Numbered from the stretch's first letter, positions 22,126-34,978 are shown. The stretch is DNA of 64,000 bases from Cristatella mucedo (GCA_009760855.2 WPIO01000021.1:930001-994000), one strand, 5' to 3'. The notes: a model not told the origin generated them from the sequence alone. Made by a program: numbers and translations.

Positions 22126-22460
22126 ATCTATTTGGTGTAACACGCCATAGTTTCACTATTTCTACTTGTGCTTATCTCCATGAAACTATTCATTGGGGAG
22201 TTCATTTTCCATCATACGGATGCTGGAAACCTTTCTGCTTGGAGAGCGTGTTTTTGCTTAATGCATGTAAAAATGTGCTGTTTGGCTCTCGTATCAGTTG
22301 GACGCCGGAAATCCCTGGAGTGATGTCGCTCGAAAGCGCCTGAACATGCCACGTGAAACGAGTACTCCCAGTACGGTCAGCGGCTCAACGAAACACGGGG
22401 TGTGAAGCTTCGTTTCTGCTATTAACAAAAACAGATGCAGCTCTGCCAAGATCTACTTAC

Positions 22461-22580
22461 GTCTTCTAGCTGCTGAAGCCGACTCTCCACGCTTTGGCTA
22501 CTGTATACGGACCACGACGCTATAGCTGCACAGAAAAGCACCGCAGTTAGGCCACAGGCGGCTTGTTTTGTGACGGCCAT
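22461..22580 (-). CDS. First exon of collagen-like gene (right copy, orphan)
   Basis: Exact inverted copy of 10984-11103, including the ATG (22580-22578) and the GTAAGT donor (22460-22455). It reads leftward into the hAT element. No minus-strand collagen C4 exon exists in the spacer, so this copy has no visible partner exon. Its upstream TATA-like sequence is also duplicated. Confidence 0.5.
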
Positions 22581-22873
22581 CACTGGCGTGGCCAAAGCTC
22601 CAGCATGGGCGCCGCTGCATTGACTCAACTCAGCTATTCGCGGGGTGGGTATATTAAGAGCTGGAAACAGGGCAGAGGGCAAAGGGGGAGGACAGAGGGT
22701 GCGACCCGTTGGACCCAACGAAGCCTAGCGGCTGCCTGTTGCATTGCCTGCTTGTTGCCGACTACTCACTTCCTTCGGGACTCGACCCGTGTTACTAACC
22801 ATGGCTTTTAATCTGGATTGGCAGTAAGGAGACTTTGGGAAGCATCTAGAGATTGTTTAATGCGGGACGATAA

Positions 22874-23266
22874 GAATCCAGAGTATTGACGTGAATGGAC
22901 AAAGATCAACCTAGGTACCTCTGAAATATGGGGTACCCCAGGGCTCCATGCTAGGTCCTGTTCTTTACACGGCTTATGCTCTCCCTCTTGCTGATGTGAT
23001 TGCCAAGCATAATCACTTCTTGGGTTCCCGTGATTCGTCCTTCATGTGCTTATGCGTGCTGACACCGTGCATGCTGCCACTAACCACATTTACATGCTGA
23101 CCCTGTGCATGTCACCCCTTACCATGTTATTCATGTTGTTTATCGACCATGACATTACTCACCATTCAATCGCGTTTCCCTTTGCAGAAAATGTAAAGCA
23201 CCTAGAAAGAGATTGAGTTCTCTGAGGGTGCTTTATAAAGTGTATTATTATTATCATTATTATTAT
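22874..23266 (+). mobile_element. LINE family A with internal deletion (right-arm copy)
   Basis: Mirror of 10298-10690, with the same RT-to-3'UTR junction (TTGCCAAGCATAATCACTTC followed by CCGTGATTCGTCC) and the same hairpin end. Confidence 0.8.
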
Positions 23267-25484
23267 AGTAGTGCTTGCCGGTCTTTCAAACTGATATGTT
23301 TAGCTTCCATCTAGATGCAAATACCATAAACGTAAGCTTTGAAGGAGTTGGGAGGGAATCTGAGGCCCGGGAAGGCCAGGGCAACCAAAAACGGGTACAG
23401 TTAAATGACATCTGTTTAGGAGCGATACCATCATGCTTGACGATTCCGCGGGCATAAGGGAGAGTATAGATTGTTAAAATAAGTAGGTATACAGCAGATC
23501 CAAAATCCGTGAGATCATCCATGTTTCAAATGATTTTAGATGGATCGGCGGCGGTCGATGTCTCCTATCTGAAATGTTCTACCAAAATAGGACCTAAGCA
23601 TTGCAATTAAAATGCATTTTCGATTAAAAGATTAGGATTAGGACAGTGGCGAAATAATGTGTCTAAATCGATAATTTGGTAGCCGAATGTATTCCCTCGA
23701 GAGATCTAGCGGTATTAGCGGAGGTACACTGACTAAGGCAACATTCCCGAAAAGAATCTGACTGAGTGCCATATATCACCCAATCGCTCAGTTTTAAAGC
23801 TAATAGATATACAGAGAGATAAGTGGCGATGAAAGCTGCGTAATGTTTGAGTGCTATGAAAAGACGCAGGCCAATTTCCGAATGACTTGACTCACCTGAT
23901 GAAGCAAAGCGTGTACTATCGCCTAGTTATTTAGAGCAGACGTTAGGCTAGCTAGGAACACTTGCAGCCATAATATCTCGGTGGAAGATGAGCTATACTA
24001 TCTAACCGAAATTGTATCGCTATATTTATTGCTTGTGTGCGACCGCTTATCTGATATGCAACTGACTTTTTTTTTTGCTTTTTGCAAGAGGCTTTTTGAC
24101 AGGAGTGGCAGAATGGAGTTTGGGCATTGTTTTTCAAGCTGTCTTAATGTAGCGTTGATTGCTGCTTAAGATGCCTGACAGCGATCTCTTGGATTGCTGA
24201 AGGGTGATGCTAAAGCTCGGGATAAAATTAACAGGTCATTTAACTTAGGCACCAGCAAATCTAACAATCTCAGACGGTGAGCACTTGGCATGATTCTTCG
24301 AGTCCTAGCAGTAATGTATGACTTGGAGATAAACTTCAAGGTGAGGTCAACAGTGTCAGACATAAGCGATTGACGAGAATTAGGGTTGAAAAGAGACGAT
24401 TTATTGAGTTTAGTGTGGATGCTGCAGCGGAAATAAGTCTGATCTTGCCTATCTTGCTTACACAAAATCTAAACAGGCGTAATACTAGATTGCTGCGAGT
24501 AACTCTGGTTTAATGCAAACCTGGGAGCGGTTAAGGAGATATTTTACAGCTGATACTAAAATTGTTGGATTACGCGAGTGCAATCAACTATGTCCTCTTG
24601 GATGCTCGACGTGGTCCTAGCAAGGGTGAGTTTTTAAGAGCCTAGATAATCCTCTTATGTCAGTAGATATGCAGGTAATTGTGATTTTTGAAAGCCTTTT
24701 CAAAGATACGCTCTGTAGTCGGAGCTTGCCCAAGGTCAGCTGTAATCGAAAGGGCATTTGGGCGAGTAATTATACAGTGCATAGTCAAAGAAGCAAACTC
24801 GTTCAGAAAGTTCACTTGTGTCTGTTTGTTGCATTTCACAATCATAATCTTATTTTTGCAGCTTATTTCTTAGGAATTATATTAGATTCTGTATTGAGTA
24901 AACTGAATTTTTTTAAATTTAATGCTCAAAAGGTTATTCTATATAATACGTGCGATCATTTATTCAAATTTCATGCATATCAAACACCTATTGAGCTGGC
25001 GATATCCATTGATGCACAGAGTGTATACATGCTGGGCAAGTGGCATCATCCTTACAAAAGCTCGAGTAGTTAAAGAAAATAAGTACCTTTAAAATATGTA
25101 GCGAGCACATGCAAAGCATTTTATTATTGCAGACAGTGTTCTATTAATATTAAAGCTTATTTACTTTGGCCTTTCCAAATCCACCTACGCCTATACAAAT
25201 TTACTCGATTTTTAGTCACAGGCTTGCCGGATGAAGTCACAGAAAATTCAAAGATTTTGAGTAAAGCTGCATCCTAAACGAGCTTGAATATCATTTATAG
25301 GACCGCTTTCAACTTTCACAATAATTCATGATGTAGGTTAATGTAGTTCACTGCAATCTGTAGTTCAGAAAAGTCGTGAGTGCTAAATGATCACTACTGA
25401 ACAAATGCGGAGTCCAAGCAGCTTGGGTTCTAAATAAGTGACCGGTGGCATACAACTCTTGAATAAAAGTGATATGTGCAGTTT

Positions 25485-25648
25485 CAGCCGTGATGGCACA
25501 CTAGATAAGGCGGTTGCTTTTCACGTCTTTGGCGCCGAGGTCATGGGCAATCATTAATTGCCACTGCAAGCGGTGGTGATAGCCGTAAGGCTCTTCTGTG
25601 GCTATGCGGAAAAAAACACAGTGGGTACAAAGAGGCTGTTAAATCAGC
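25485..25648 (+). repeat. SINE family B (right arm, mate of 7918-8081)
   Basis: Plus-strand head AGCCGTGATGGCACACTAGA and family end GGCTGTTAAATCAGCT. Same B-box defect as its mate. Confidence 0.75.
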
Positions 25649-26166
25649 TAGTACTTTTAAATTTATTTCACTTTGCTTTTAGTTCAAAGAATAGCCAATG
25701 AAGTGAATACACCCGAAGCACAGGACATCTAGAAAGAGGGGACTGGGAGACGCTTTATTTTGTGTGTGGCCTAGAGTATCTGCGACTTCGCTCACTGGGA
25801 AAATTGGTAATTAAACGCCGTCACACACAAAGGTTCAATTGCACGGAAAAACAGGAAAACTTTTTCTCTCTTTAAATTTGTATTAAGTAAATGTAAACTT
25901 TGCAAAGAGTATTTTTGATAATTGACGCCGCCATCTTCATGGTTTTCCCGAAGCGTTCTACTTTTTTTGCAAAACGATTGAAACTTCACGACCATTTGAA
26001 AAATGTGGGCTGCACGGTCGATTTATCGACATCTGTGACACTCTTCAAGATTTCTTCATCGCGCTTGAAGTTTAATCCTTTAAATGTTAGACAGCCTAGC
26101 GATGCCTTTTTATTACAATGAACAAAAACGAATGCTAGCAGTTGTTAGCAACTTAAATAAATAAAT

Positions 26167-26329
26167 ACTGATTAAATAGCCTCTTTTGTAAAGCCGACAG
26201 AAGAACCTTTACGGCTATCACAACCGCTTGCGGCGATAAAGGATCGCCCACCACAGGATTCGAACCCACGACCTCGGGGCCGAGGTCCTGAAAAGCGGCA
26301 ACCTTACCTAGTGAGCCATCATGGCTCAC
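26167..26329 (-). repeat. SINE family B (right arm, mate of 7237-7399)
   Basis: Starts ACTGATTAAATAGCCTC and contains GGATTCGAACCCACGACC, the reverse-complemented B box. Confidence 0.85.
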
Positions 26330-28282
26330 CGTCGAGCTGTTCATTAAGTTTTTACTAATAGTAAATAAATGTATTTAGAAAAAGCATGAACAATAATTAT
26401 AGTAAACTCTGTGAATGATTTTCTCCATCCGATCTCTAATGACTACCTTTTCAGGTAGATGCAAAAAGTGAAAGCATTTCTAGAAATGCAAAGTGAAAGG
26501 CAGGTCCACCGACGATTTATTTGAATTTGTTGTGATTTCGTCTTGCATTCCTGTGACTGAAAATTTAGTAAATTTGTATACGCGTTGGAAGATTTGGCAG
26601 TGGCAAAATTAAGTAAACTGATATGCATGAAGTAGAAGCAAATGTTTGCAGATAAAATGCAAAATTGTAACTTGAGTATCAGAGTTTATGCAGCACAGCG
26701 TGTGCACTTTATTGTTTCAAACAAAAGATATTTTTACTTATCCTTTGCATTTTCACTTGTCTGTCATGAAACTGATGGATTATATGCTCAAAATTATGAA
26801 ATATCGGTATGGTAAATTCACCCAAAGCCATCTCTAATTGTATTTTTAGATTAATATTGCTTTTTTGGTACAGCTAGAAATGTCAAAACTTTGAATAGGA
26901 TTGAGAAGACTATAAGCTGGATTCAGTTTTCGCTACATTTATTTTGCAAAGTATTTATTTTATTGCCATAAAAAATAAGTAATAAAAATGCTGCTTTGTT
27001 ATTAGCTATGTCTTGCACCCGGCAGTTAGTGTCAACAATTAGAAATATTTAAACTATAAAGTATCAGGGCCGCTAGCAAATAATTATGTAATGCTCTTCG
27101 GCTTTGAAGAACCCCTGCCTAAGGGCATATTACCTCCGAAAAAACCCCGGAGAAGCTTTAGGAGCTCAAAAATGGACGAAAATATACATTAAATTTAAAG
27201 AGAAATGATTGGCTAAAATCAAGCTTGACTATTAACTATTTATGCGGTGCATGCAGTTACAAATATATTTCAGGCTACATTAATAGTAAGGGAAAAAAAA
27301 TAACCCGACATGAAGAAGGATTGTATTCTGGTAAAAATATTCCAGGTGAACTTGAACATTGTATTTAATTTTTTAATGGCTTACATTGTATGCTATTCGT
27401 GGTGTGTGAGTACGTTTGCTTATCATTAACGTGCAAGGCCATTGAACGATCTTCTAAGCAATTCAAGCTCAGAGTTTCTCATCAATTCTTGTAAAGATTT
27501 GTGAATCAAAAGATGTCTCATTTCTAATTTTAGAGCGCTTCAACACTTCGTGAAAGTCCTACATCTCACGACCTAGAATCTCTACAACATAACTGTTTTA
27601 TTAATATTCGTATCTACCTCATCTAACAAGATAGTAGACTTCGGTGGCTAGCTAAGTGGGTGTGCTTATGATTGAAGCTAGTCTGAAACTTTGAGAATAA
27701 TAGAATCAAACTAAATTATTTTTCGCTGTCTGAATACAACTAGAGAAGATCTTCATTAAAGAGAAGGAAAGATCTGAGCATCTAACTTTACTTCTCTGGA
27801 CAAATCGGGTCTTTTATTTCTTTAGCGTCAGCAAAAGCTTCGTTGAATTGTCTTGAAAAAATGACTTGCGGTAATCTATTTTGTATTAGTAATCAGAGCA
27901 TGAATGTGCCACTGCCTAATCAAGCGATATTTGATTGGCCCTTGACATCGGTACAACTATGAGACTGCAATCTTAGCAACTTCCGGGTTTCGATGGTGAG
28001 GTTGTATAGCCTAGCTCTCATAGGAAAAACATCTCACGTAATTGAACAACTTTTTGTTTTTTAACCACCCTGAAGGACTTTTGTTTATCCTGAAATATTC
28101 TTTTTATCTAATTTCAAGGGATTTTTGCATGTCAATCTCAGATCACGAACAAAGCCATCCACGGGCTTATGTTAGGATTAGTTTAGATGGCTGAAATTCT
28201 CCCGAAGATATAGTTTGATATCGTTTGTTTGTACGGATTTACGATACGTGAATATTTTAAACATAGCGTGGGAAACAAGTTT

Positions 28283-28443
28283 AGCTGATTTAGCAGCCTC
28301 ATTTGTATAGCGGCAGAAGAGCCTTAACGATTGTTACCACCTCATGCAGTTGGCAATACACGATTGGCCACTGCAGAATAGAGCTCACGACCTTGGTAGT
28401 GAAGAGCGAGAACATTGCTTAACTCCAGGGCTATCACCGCCAT
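28283..28443 (-). repeat. SINE family B (right arm, mate of 5125-5284)
   Basis: AGCTGATTTAGCAGCCTC at the left end and GGCTATCACCGCCATTTTGG at the right end. Confidence 0.7.
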
Positions 28444-28861
28444 TTTGGAGCTAATGGTTGCAGCCAGTGCAAAAGACCTGAGGGTCTGGATAATCACAGT
28501 GCATCTGCAATCTAATATATAAGAGACGTAAATAACCTACTTGTTTTATTAAAGACGGCTAACAATGGGCTTATTTGATCGTCAGTACTACATTGTGAAT
28601 CAGCTTCGGCAGTGGTTATAACTTGAGCTCTTGCTGAAAATGTTACGACTGCATTTAGGCTTTTTGTATTCTGACACGTATTCTATGACTACTTCAATAT
28701 TATTCTACTTGCCACGAAAACATTTAAATTCCAGCTATCCATGTGAGAAAGAAGTTCAGCTTCCGAATATAGAACAATGCCAAACCTCCTTGGCTTCTCC
28801 CATCTCACTCTGCCTGGCTGTGTTTCTATTTTTCTCGTCTCATCACTCTCTCACTTTCTCT

Positions 28862-28873
28862 CTCGAGCGCGAG

Positions 28874-28932
<59 letters not shown>

Positions 28933-29044
28933 TCTCTCTTTCTCTTTCTCTCTCTATCTTCTCTTTCTCTCACTCTCTCTCACTCTTTCTGTCTCCCTCT
29001 TCCTATCCCACTCTCTCTCACTCGTTCTCTCTCTCTCTCTCTGT
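28862..29044. repeat. (CT)n microsatellite, right arm
   Basis: Partner of the GA tract at 4516-4697, slightly longer and with a different interruption pattern (TCTTTCTCTTT units). Confidence 0.95.
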
Positions 29045-30799
29045 CCCTCGCAATCACATAAGTCAGAAGGTTTGGCCGAGTTATTTCACGTCGTAAGGCG
29101 TTTAGCCTGACTTGAAAGATGAGCAATTAATTTCAGTTTGCCGCAAAATATATAGCACATGCATAGAGAATGGCAAACTAAAAAAATAATGATCTTTTAA
29201 GACTCCTTCAGCTAGCACACCAAGCGCTTGTCTCTTTTCGTAAATACAATACTCACCACGCTCTTTTCAGCTTGTTACAGCCTCTTGCAAAAGAAAAAGC
29301 TCAAATTGGCAGCACTATCCGAATGCACACTATTCTGCACTTTCTCTAATATTAATTGTTTTTCTAGAAATCAGTTTGGGCTCCGTTTTGGTTCAACGAC
29401 GACGTCATTTCGCTGCTTCACACTAAACGCATCATTACGCAGTCTTACTCGTTACGTTAGCCATTTTGTAAACATTAAAACAATGCAGAGCATGTCATTG
29501 CTTAGGACATTACCTAACCTGGCAGTCATGCGTATTTCTCACGTCGTTTCATCACAGGCGTTGGCAGTGGAAGAGCATCTCACCGTAAGACTTGATGGCC
29601 ATCAACGCAAGAAAGATTGCTGCAATAGCACTTGAGCTGCAGGAATTTCCTAACGAGAAAATGAAGCTGTGCGTGCTTCATGTTTTGCCACTACGCAAAC
29701 ATTCGGGAAGGGCACTTTAATCGCAGAGACGCCCGGCTATATTATTGGCTCATTGCCAAGACATTCCTCGCCGATGGCATCGAGTTGGTAGAGGACTGAT
29801 TTATCTCGATTCCCTAGCAACTGATGAGTACGTTGCTGAGTGTTACGCCAGCACTTGGCTAGTTACTCAAATACGACCTGCATGTCAGCGGGCGAAGTGT
29901 GAAAAACGCATCGACAGGGTAACATGTTCCGGGTCCTGCAAAACCATGTACACGGTCCTTTTGAGCAAAAGACTACAAAAGATGCTCTCGACGTTCAGTT
30001 GTCACACACGTGATTCTTCAGGAACTGAATACTTCACAGTATGCATACACTTTCTGAATGCATCGCATTTTGTGAATTACGTATAAGAAAGAATGAGGCT
30101 TGGTTTTCAGCAACTCGCGTACGAAAACCCGCAAATTGATTGCATTATAAAAGGCTGGCCAATACAGGCTCTGATAACTGCTAGTCGGTTATGCATAGCC
30201 ACGCTGACTTCCCAGCAGGGACACCTAGTCCTTTTTATTTTTATCATTGACTGTCTTACAGCAAAAATGCTTTCGAGTTGAACTGAAAACCACCGCATAA
30301 AGATGGCCTCTTAAAGATAAGAAATAGGCTTCTAAAATTGAAGTAATATTGAGCTCCACATCGCCCTCGGAGTGCCTCACCTTCTTTCCGACACCCAGGC
30401 TACAGATGCACTCTTGTGTCTCACACAGCAGCGCCTCTTTCGATCCAGAGCTTCAAGATTGTCTTCTCTAAAGCTCATTTCCTAAATGAGTCGCAATCTT
30501 TCTTTGCTACTTATCCGACCTCGCTTAGCCTTGTTTTTCAAGGGGTGAAAGTAGCAGGATCAGCAGTAGCCGTCGCATTCTCCTTGTCTGCAACCGGTAA
30601 GAGGCTGCTTGCAGTGGTACAAAGTGGTTTTTGTAGCGAGAATGCATATCACAGGTCAGCACAATTCGCAGAAACTATAAAAGTCAACGGTGATCTCTGG
30701 ATATTAGGCGGTCACGCGTAAATTGATTCTGGATAAATAAGAGCGAAAACCATAGTTGGTGTCATTCATAAATCGCCATTTGACAGTAGAAATTTCTTT

Positions 30800-30945
30800 T
30801 AGCTGATTTAATAACCTCATTTGTATAGAGGCAGAAGAGCCCTAAAGGCTATCACCACAGCTTACAAGATCGCCCACTAAGGATTCAAACCCACGACCTC
30901 AGTCGTGATGAGCGAGCATCTTAACTTCTTGGCTATCACCGCCCT
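30800..30945 (-). repeat. SINE family B (right arm, mate of 2612-2757)
   Basis: AGCTGATTTAATAACCTC at the left, GGATTCAAACCCACGACC in the middle. Confidence 0.75.
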
Positions 30946-31923
30946 CAAATGAATAGTGCAATAGCATATTGAAACGAGTAAAGAAAATTCATCGACAGAG
31001 TTCTCTAGGGCTCCCTGATAAGAGGATTACTCCGATGACGCTTCCTCTTCAGTCTTTTTTCCTGCAATTTCTTCCAACGGAGAAAAAACTGTGTTTGATG
31101 GTCCGCAACCACAACCTGCAAACGCGGAATTTTTAAAGGATGCATACTTCTTAGCGCTTTCTAAGAAATGTGCCTTTATCCCTATTGCAAGCGGTTGGAG
31201 TATCAACTTTGAATACCAACTCTTTCGCATAAGCACTTACTAAAAGCTCTCAGCCCCAAATGGCGATCAGCTAGACTAGTTATCACAACCTCTGAGAACT
31301 TCTTAGGCTACCTAAGGTGTAAGAACTTGGCTTTGTGACTAAGATTGGGGGATAATTTATTGCCTCAAATAATCAGTAATAGTGGGGGAAAGGCAAGACC
31401 AGCGCCGATCGCTATCCTAAGCTGTCTCCTGGTGAGCTGCCGTTGGCTTGCATCGCTGCAATGGCTAATCTGGCGAGTCTTGCCTTGCCAGATAAGGAGT
31501 GCTGTGCCGAGAAGGCTTGCTGCGCTCAAGGACACTAAGGTACGTGGTAACGGTCGACCGAGCTCGTGCAACATACAGCTTTCCCAGCGCTATTCGAAAG
31601 AATGCTCGACCGAGGTCCATTTTTCTATTCAGCTTGTTTAGTGAGATTTCTCAGAACAGTATCAACGATTTTGTGCAACGGTTCACGCGCCTGCGGGCTT
31701 GCAAGGGTGCATGCAGCATGACCAAGAAGGCGACTGTCGATCATTAAAAAAAAGTGTGATTAAAACCGACAGCCGGGCTTCCAAAGCGGCTGCAAACACA
31801 AAAGGACCAGTCTATTGCTGAAGAGATACCCACGAGGTGGGAGTTGGAAGATCTCAAAACTTACCACGGCGGACTCTTTTATGCAGAACTCAAGTGGCTT
31901 CTGTGAAGTGCATGAGTGTCATC

Positions 31924-32093
31924 CGAGCTGTGATGGCACACTAGGTAAGGCAGTTAGTTGCTTTCACGACCTCGGTCCTGAGGTCGTGGGTTCGATTCCT
32001 ACGGTGGGCGATCTTTTATCGCCACTGTAAGCGGTGGTGATAGCCGTAAAGGCTTTTCTGTCGCTATATAAAAACAGGCTGTTTTATCATCTA
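31924..32093 (+). repeat. SINE family B (right arm, mate of 1463-1636)
   Basis: Plus-strand head GAGCTGTGATGGCACACTAG, B box GTGGGTTCGATTCC and a perfect GGCGATCTTTTATCGCC hairpin. Confidence 0.8.
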
Positions 32094-33574
32094 GGTTTTA
32101 CTTGTCCACTGGCTGCTGGGCGTCGCTAACTGGGTCAGTATGCTCATCGGAGGACTTTAAACGAAAATCAGCATCCAATTTAGCTCTATTTAATAATAGT
32201 AATAATCATGATAACATAGTTTTCATAGCACCCTCAGAGATCTAATTCTCCAAGTCTCGTGGTGTTTCCAAGAGCCGATCGGGTCGAATGAATACACTTG
32301 CTCTGGATCAATCCTTTGAAAAAAAACATAGTACAACTCATTTCTGCCAGAGCTCACTGCCGCCTGACATACAAAGGCCTGATAATATGAGAGATAATAA
32401 TGAGAGATCACGATGAATCCAAATGCTGAGTCCACCAAAGCATATAAGCTCAGAAGTCTTACTTGGAGGGCACTTCGCGGTGGTGAATTCGTTAAGGTTA
32501 AAAGATCTGTTGCATCGTGCAAAGTGACTGCATCAGTCAGAAGCAAGACGTTGGGGCGAGCTACATTGATGCTTAAGGAGCTTCACAAATCACTTTCTTG
32601 CATACATGATATCTTCAAGACTCTCGCACTGATAATTAACGAAGGTAACAGTAAGGTCTCTTGCTACATTTTCAACGTTATTAAGTAAAAGACTCAAAAA
32701 GTCAAACCTTATAGACTCTGCTACCTCGTTGACTTGTTGCTCCTCAGACCAGGCAAGGATACGAGATTGGCGATCGGTCATTTGGGTTCTGTACCCCAAA
32801 ACATTGGAAAATGGTTGACCCTAACACTTCGAGCCACTTCCTCGCTAGGTGGATTTTAAAGTATGGTCGCAGCGCTTTTTTATGCTATCTACAATTAATA
32901 TATATTTACATCAGCGATCAGCGTCACAGACTGCTGCTTCCTGGTCTCTGTTGGTATATTTTCAATGGCTGACGTGATTTTATGCATTGGTCTTGTTATT
33001 AGCTTTAGTCATTCACGCCGATTAAACACTCTGGTATACCATCGAATATACGAAGCCAGAATTAGTAAGCACAAAAGTTAGCCCTCAGCGCACATCAAAG
33101 CCCTTCCGATTCACTGCAGGTCCGAGTGAAACTAAAACTTCGCAATGACATGAGAAATTGAAAACATATTTGCCCTTTTTGTCGAACTTGTAGGCTACTC
33201 AACCTCTATAATTTTGAATATACGTTGAGTCCCACAGACAAAGTCTGAAAGTCGCAGTGGAAAATCTACTTATTTCTAACTCTATCGTATTTTGAAGAAT
33301 CCTTTAGTAAGTCAATGTTTCCGTCAAATGACCAATAACTTCAGCAAGCTCTTATAGCAAGCCTTCATTTTCGGTTTTCTTCACCGGCGCGAACCGCTGA
33401 TCCTACGACTCTTCTGAATTGGTGCAAGCACTGCCAGTCGGTCCATTTGTATACCAGAGATTGTCTGCCACTTGCTTGACTTTATTTTACGGTCAGCTCA
33501 GGTACGCGAACCCCACGCCTTGGTCGGAGACTGAAGTCATGCAGCAGACAATTCTTTATTTTTTTTAAACAAGC

Positions 33575-33625
33575 CGGGTGATAGCTGTAAACGGCTCTTG
33601 TGCCGCTAAATAAATGGGTCTATGG
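33575..33625 (+). repeat. SINE family B 3' fragment
   Basis: CGGGTGATAGCTGTAAACGG and CTCTTGTGCCGCTAAATAAA match the 3' half of the family. It starts about 20 bp outside the visible end of the right arm. Confidence 0.5.
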
Positions 33626-33629
33626 GATC

Positions 33630-34978
33630 ATTCAACTTTACCATTTTTACAGCTGCTTCATAGGTAACTAAAAAGCAAGTGAAATCAGAGCGCTGGATTC
33701 AACTGAAGGGAGGCGGGGGCAGCGGTCTAGTGTCTAGTTTCTGCTGTGTGCCCTCGGTGCAGCCTCCTTTTTGCACACAGACATAGATTGCCGTAGTCGA
33801 GCGTAAGCTGACCAGGGAGGCAGCCGTTCGGGCCAAAGTTAGAAGTACTGCAGTTTATCAGAATGAAATTACACTCAAAGTAGTAGGCTGCAGCTGATGG
33901 CTAGCAGTGGCACCCCTTATTGGAGAACTTTGCTATATCACTTTTTTCAAAAGTATGCCCCGTACACATCGGGACATACTTCGGGCTGTGGCCTCTGTGT
34001 AGACCTTATCTAAACAGTATACGTAGGATTATGCAAGGCAACCGCTGCAAAGTTAGTCGGCGCATCCGTTTTAATCCGTCTAAACTTGAATGAATCACTC
34101 TTTTAATGTCTTCCTGCCTCTATAACAAAAGGCTTACACGCGGAGCACAACACCACATCTAGGCTTATCTGTTGCGAACGTCCGTCAGTTACGTTACAAC
34201 GCTTCTCCGACTTTTACTCTCTCCTCTCAAGCAGTGCATCAACTGCAACGTCTTATTACTCATTCGTAGGTCCACTCGAGTGCAAGCGTTCACTGGGATA
34301 TTCACTAGGTCGATATTGCCAATCCGCATGCTGATTACCATCCATACGGCTGTGTCTACGTCTCTTTAAAGCAAAGATTGTTGTGTTGTTGTCAGAAATT
34401 TTCTCAGCCACCATCATCTTGGCATTGAGCTAGTAGCGCTGAGATGGAGTGGCGGGAGATGTGCAATTGCTTCTGATCGATATTGCAATTCGGTGAATCT
34501 AGCTCTACGTTTAACAGCCTGAAATTTACCCTCATCCACAACCTCGGAAGAATGATTTAATTCATTACCAGATAGTGAACTATCTCACTTCTAGATGATC
34601 TGATAAAAATATTGTTAGACTCTCAAATATAAGTGATTTTAAAACTTGAAGTTGTATTGATTCGTTTGCAGCCTGCTTGAATAGATGGCTTCAGTGCTTA
34701 AAAAAGTCTCATTAGACGAAAAGGCTGAGCTTAAATACAGAAGCACGGCACTTGCTAAGCTAACTGGTCGCAATAGTTTAGCTGTTTTGGCTGCACAACC
34801 ACAGTCTTTTCCGGCAGACTCACTGCATGCGGGAACTAGCCTCTGTTACGAACGCAAAGTAGTGGTTCGTAAACTGAGGTCCTTTGCCATAACCACAGCT
34901 CAGATAAGGTTCAAGGCCTTGAAGATGTGGGATCAATGTCTACGAAGCTAGCACCTTAAAAATGGCTAAATAATATTT
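33630..34978. other. Unannotated segment
   Basis: No recognised element. The frame at 34685-34951 (plus, 88 aa, ATG) shows no domain and no neighbouring gene structure. Confidence 0.35.

Larger units (their letters stand above)
11423..22141. other. Unique spacer between the inverted arms
   Basis: About 10.7 kb without an inverted partner. It contains two family B SINEs, two family A SINEs, a three-part LINE cluster, the collagen C4 terminal exon, a LINE tail and a hAT element. The right limit is set by the hAT element plus 16 bp of non-arm sequence. Confidence 0.85.
23855..26630. repeat. Unclassified interspersed repeat region (right-arm copy)
   Basis: Mirror of the 6930-9710 region. It holds the inverted counterparts of the frames at 8492 and 9100. 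The plus-strand segment 25860-26640 matches 39340-39990 in direct orientation, whereas the remaining similarity to the third copy is in the opposite orientation. Confidence 0.55.
22142..33554 (-). repeat. Right arm of giant inverted repeat
   Basis: Reverse complement of 1-11422. The last shared bases are GCAGCAGACAATT at 33541-33553, which pair with bases 1-13, so the visible outer end may be set only by the window edge. Differences seen include A8 at 32320 against T10 at 1227, T5 at 30632 against A4 at 2920, T10 at 24067 against A7 at 9489, isolated SNPs (for example 23766 against 9799) and a longer CT array. Confidence 0.95.

Noticed and set aside
31461-31538. 25-residue minus-arm/plus-arm frame with paired cysteines (ECC...ACC)
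   Set aside because: The spacing loosely recalls small cysteine-rich secreted peptides, but there is no signal peptide, propeptide, processing site or splice context. A frame this short with two CC pairs can occur by chance.
34685-34951. 88-aa ATG frame as a gene
   Set aside because: Amino-acid composition is unremarkable and there is no supporting promoter, poly(A) signal or neighbouring exon.
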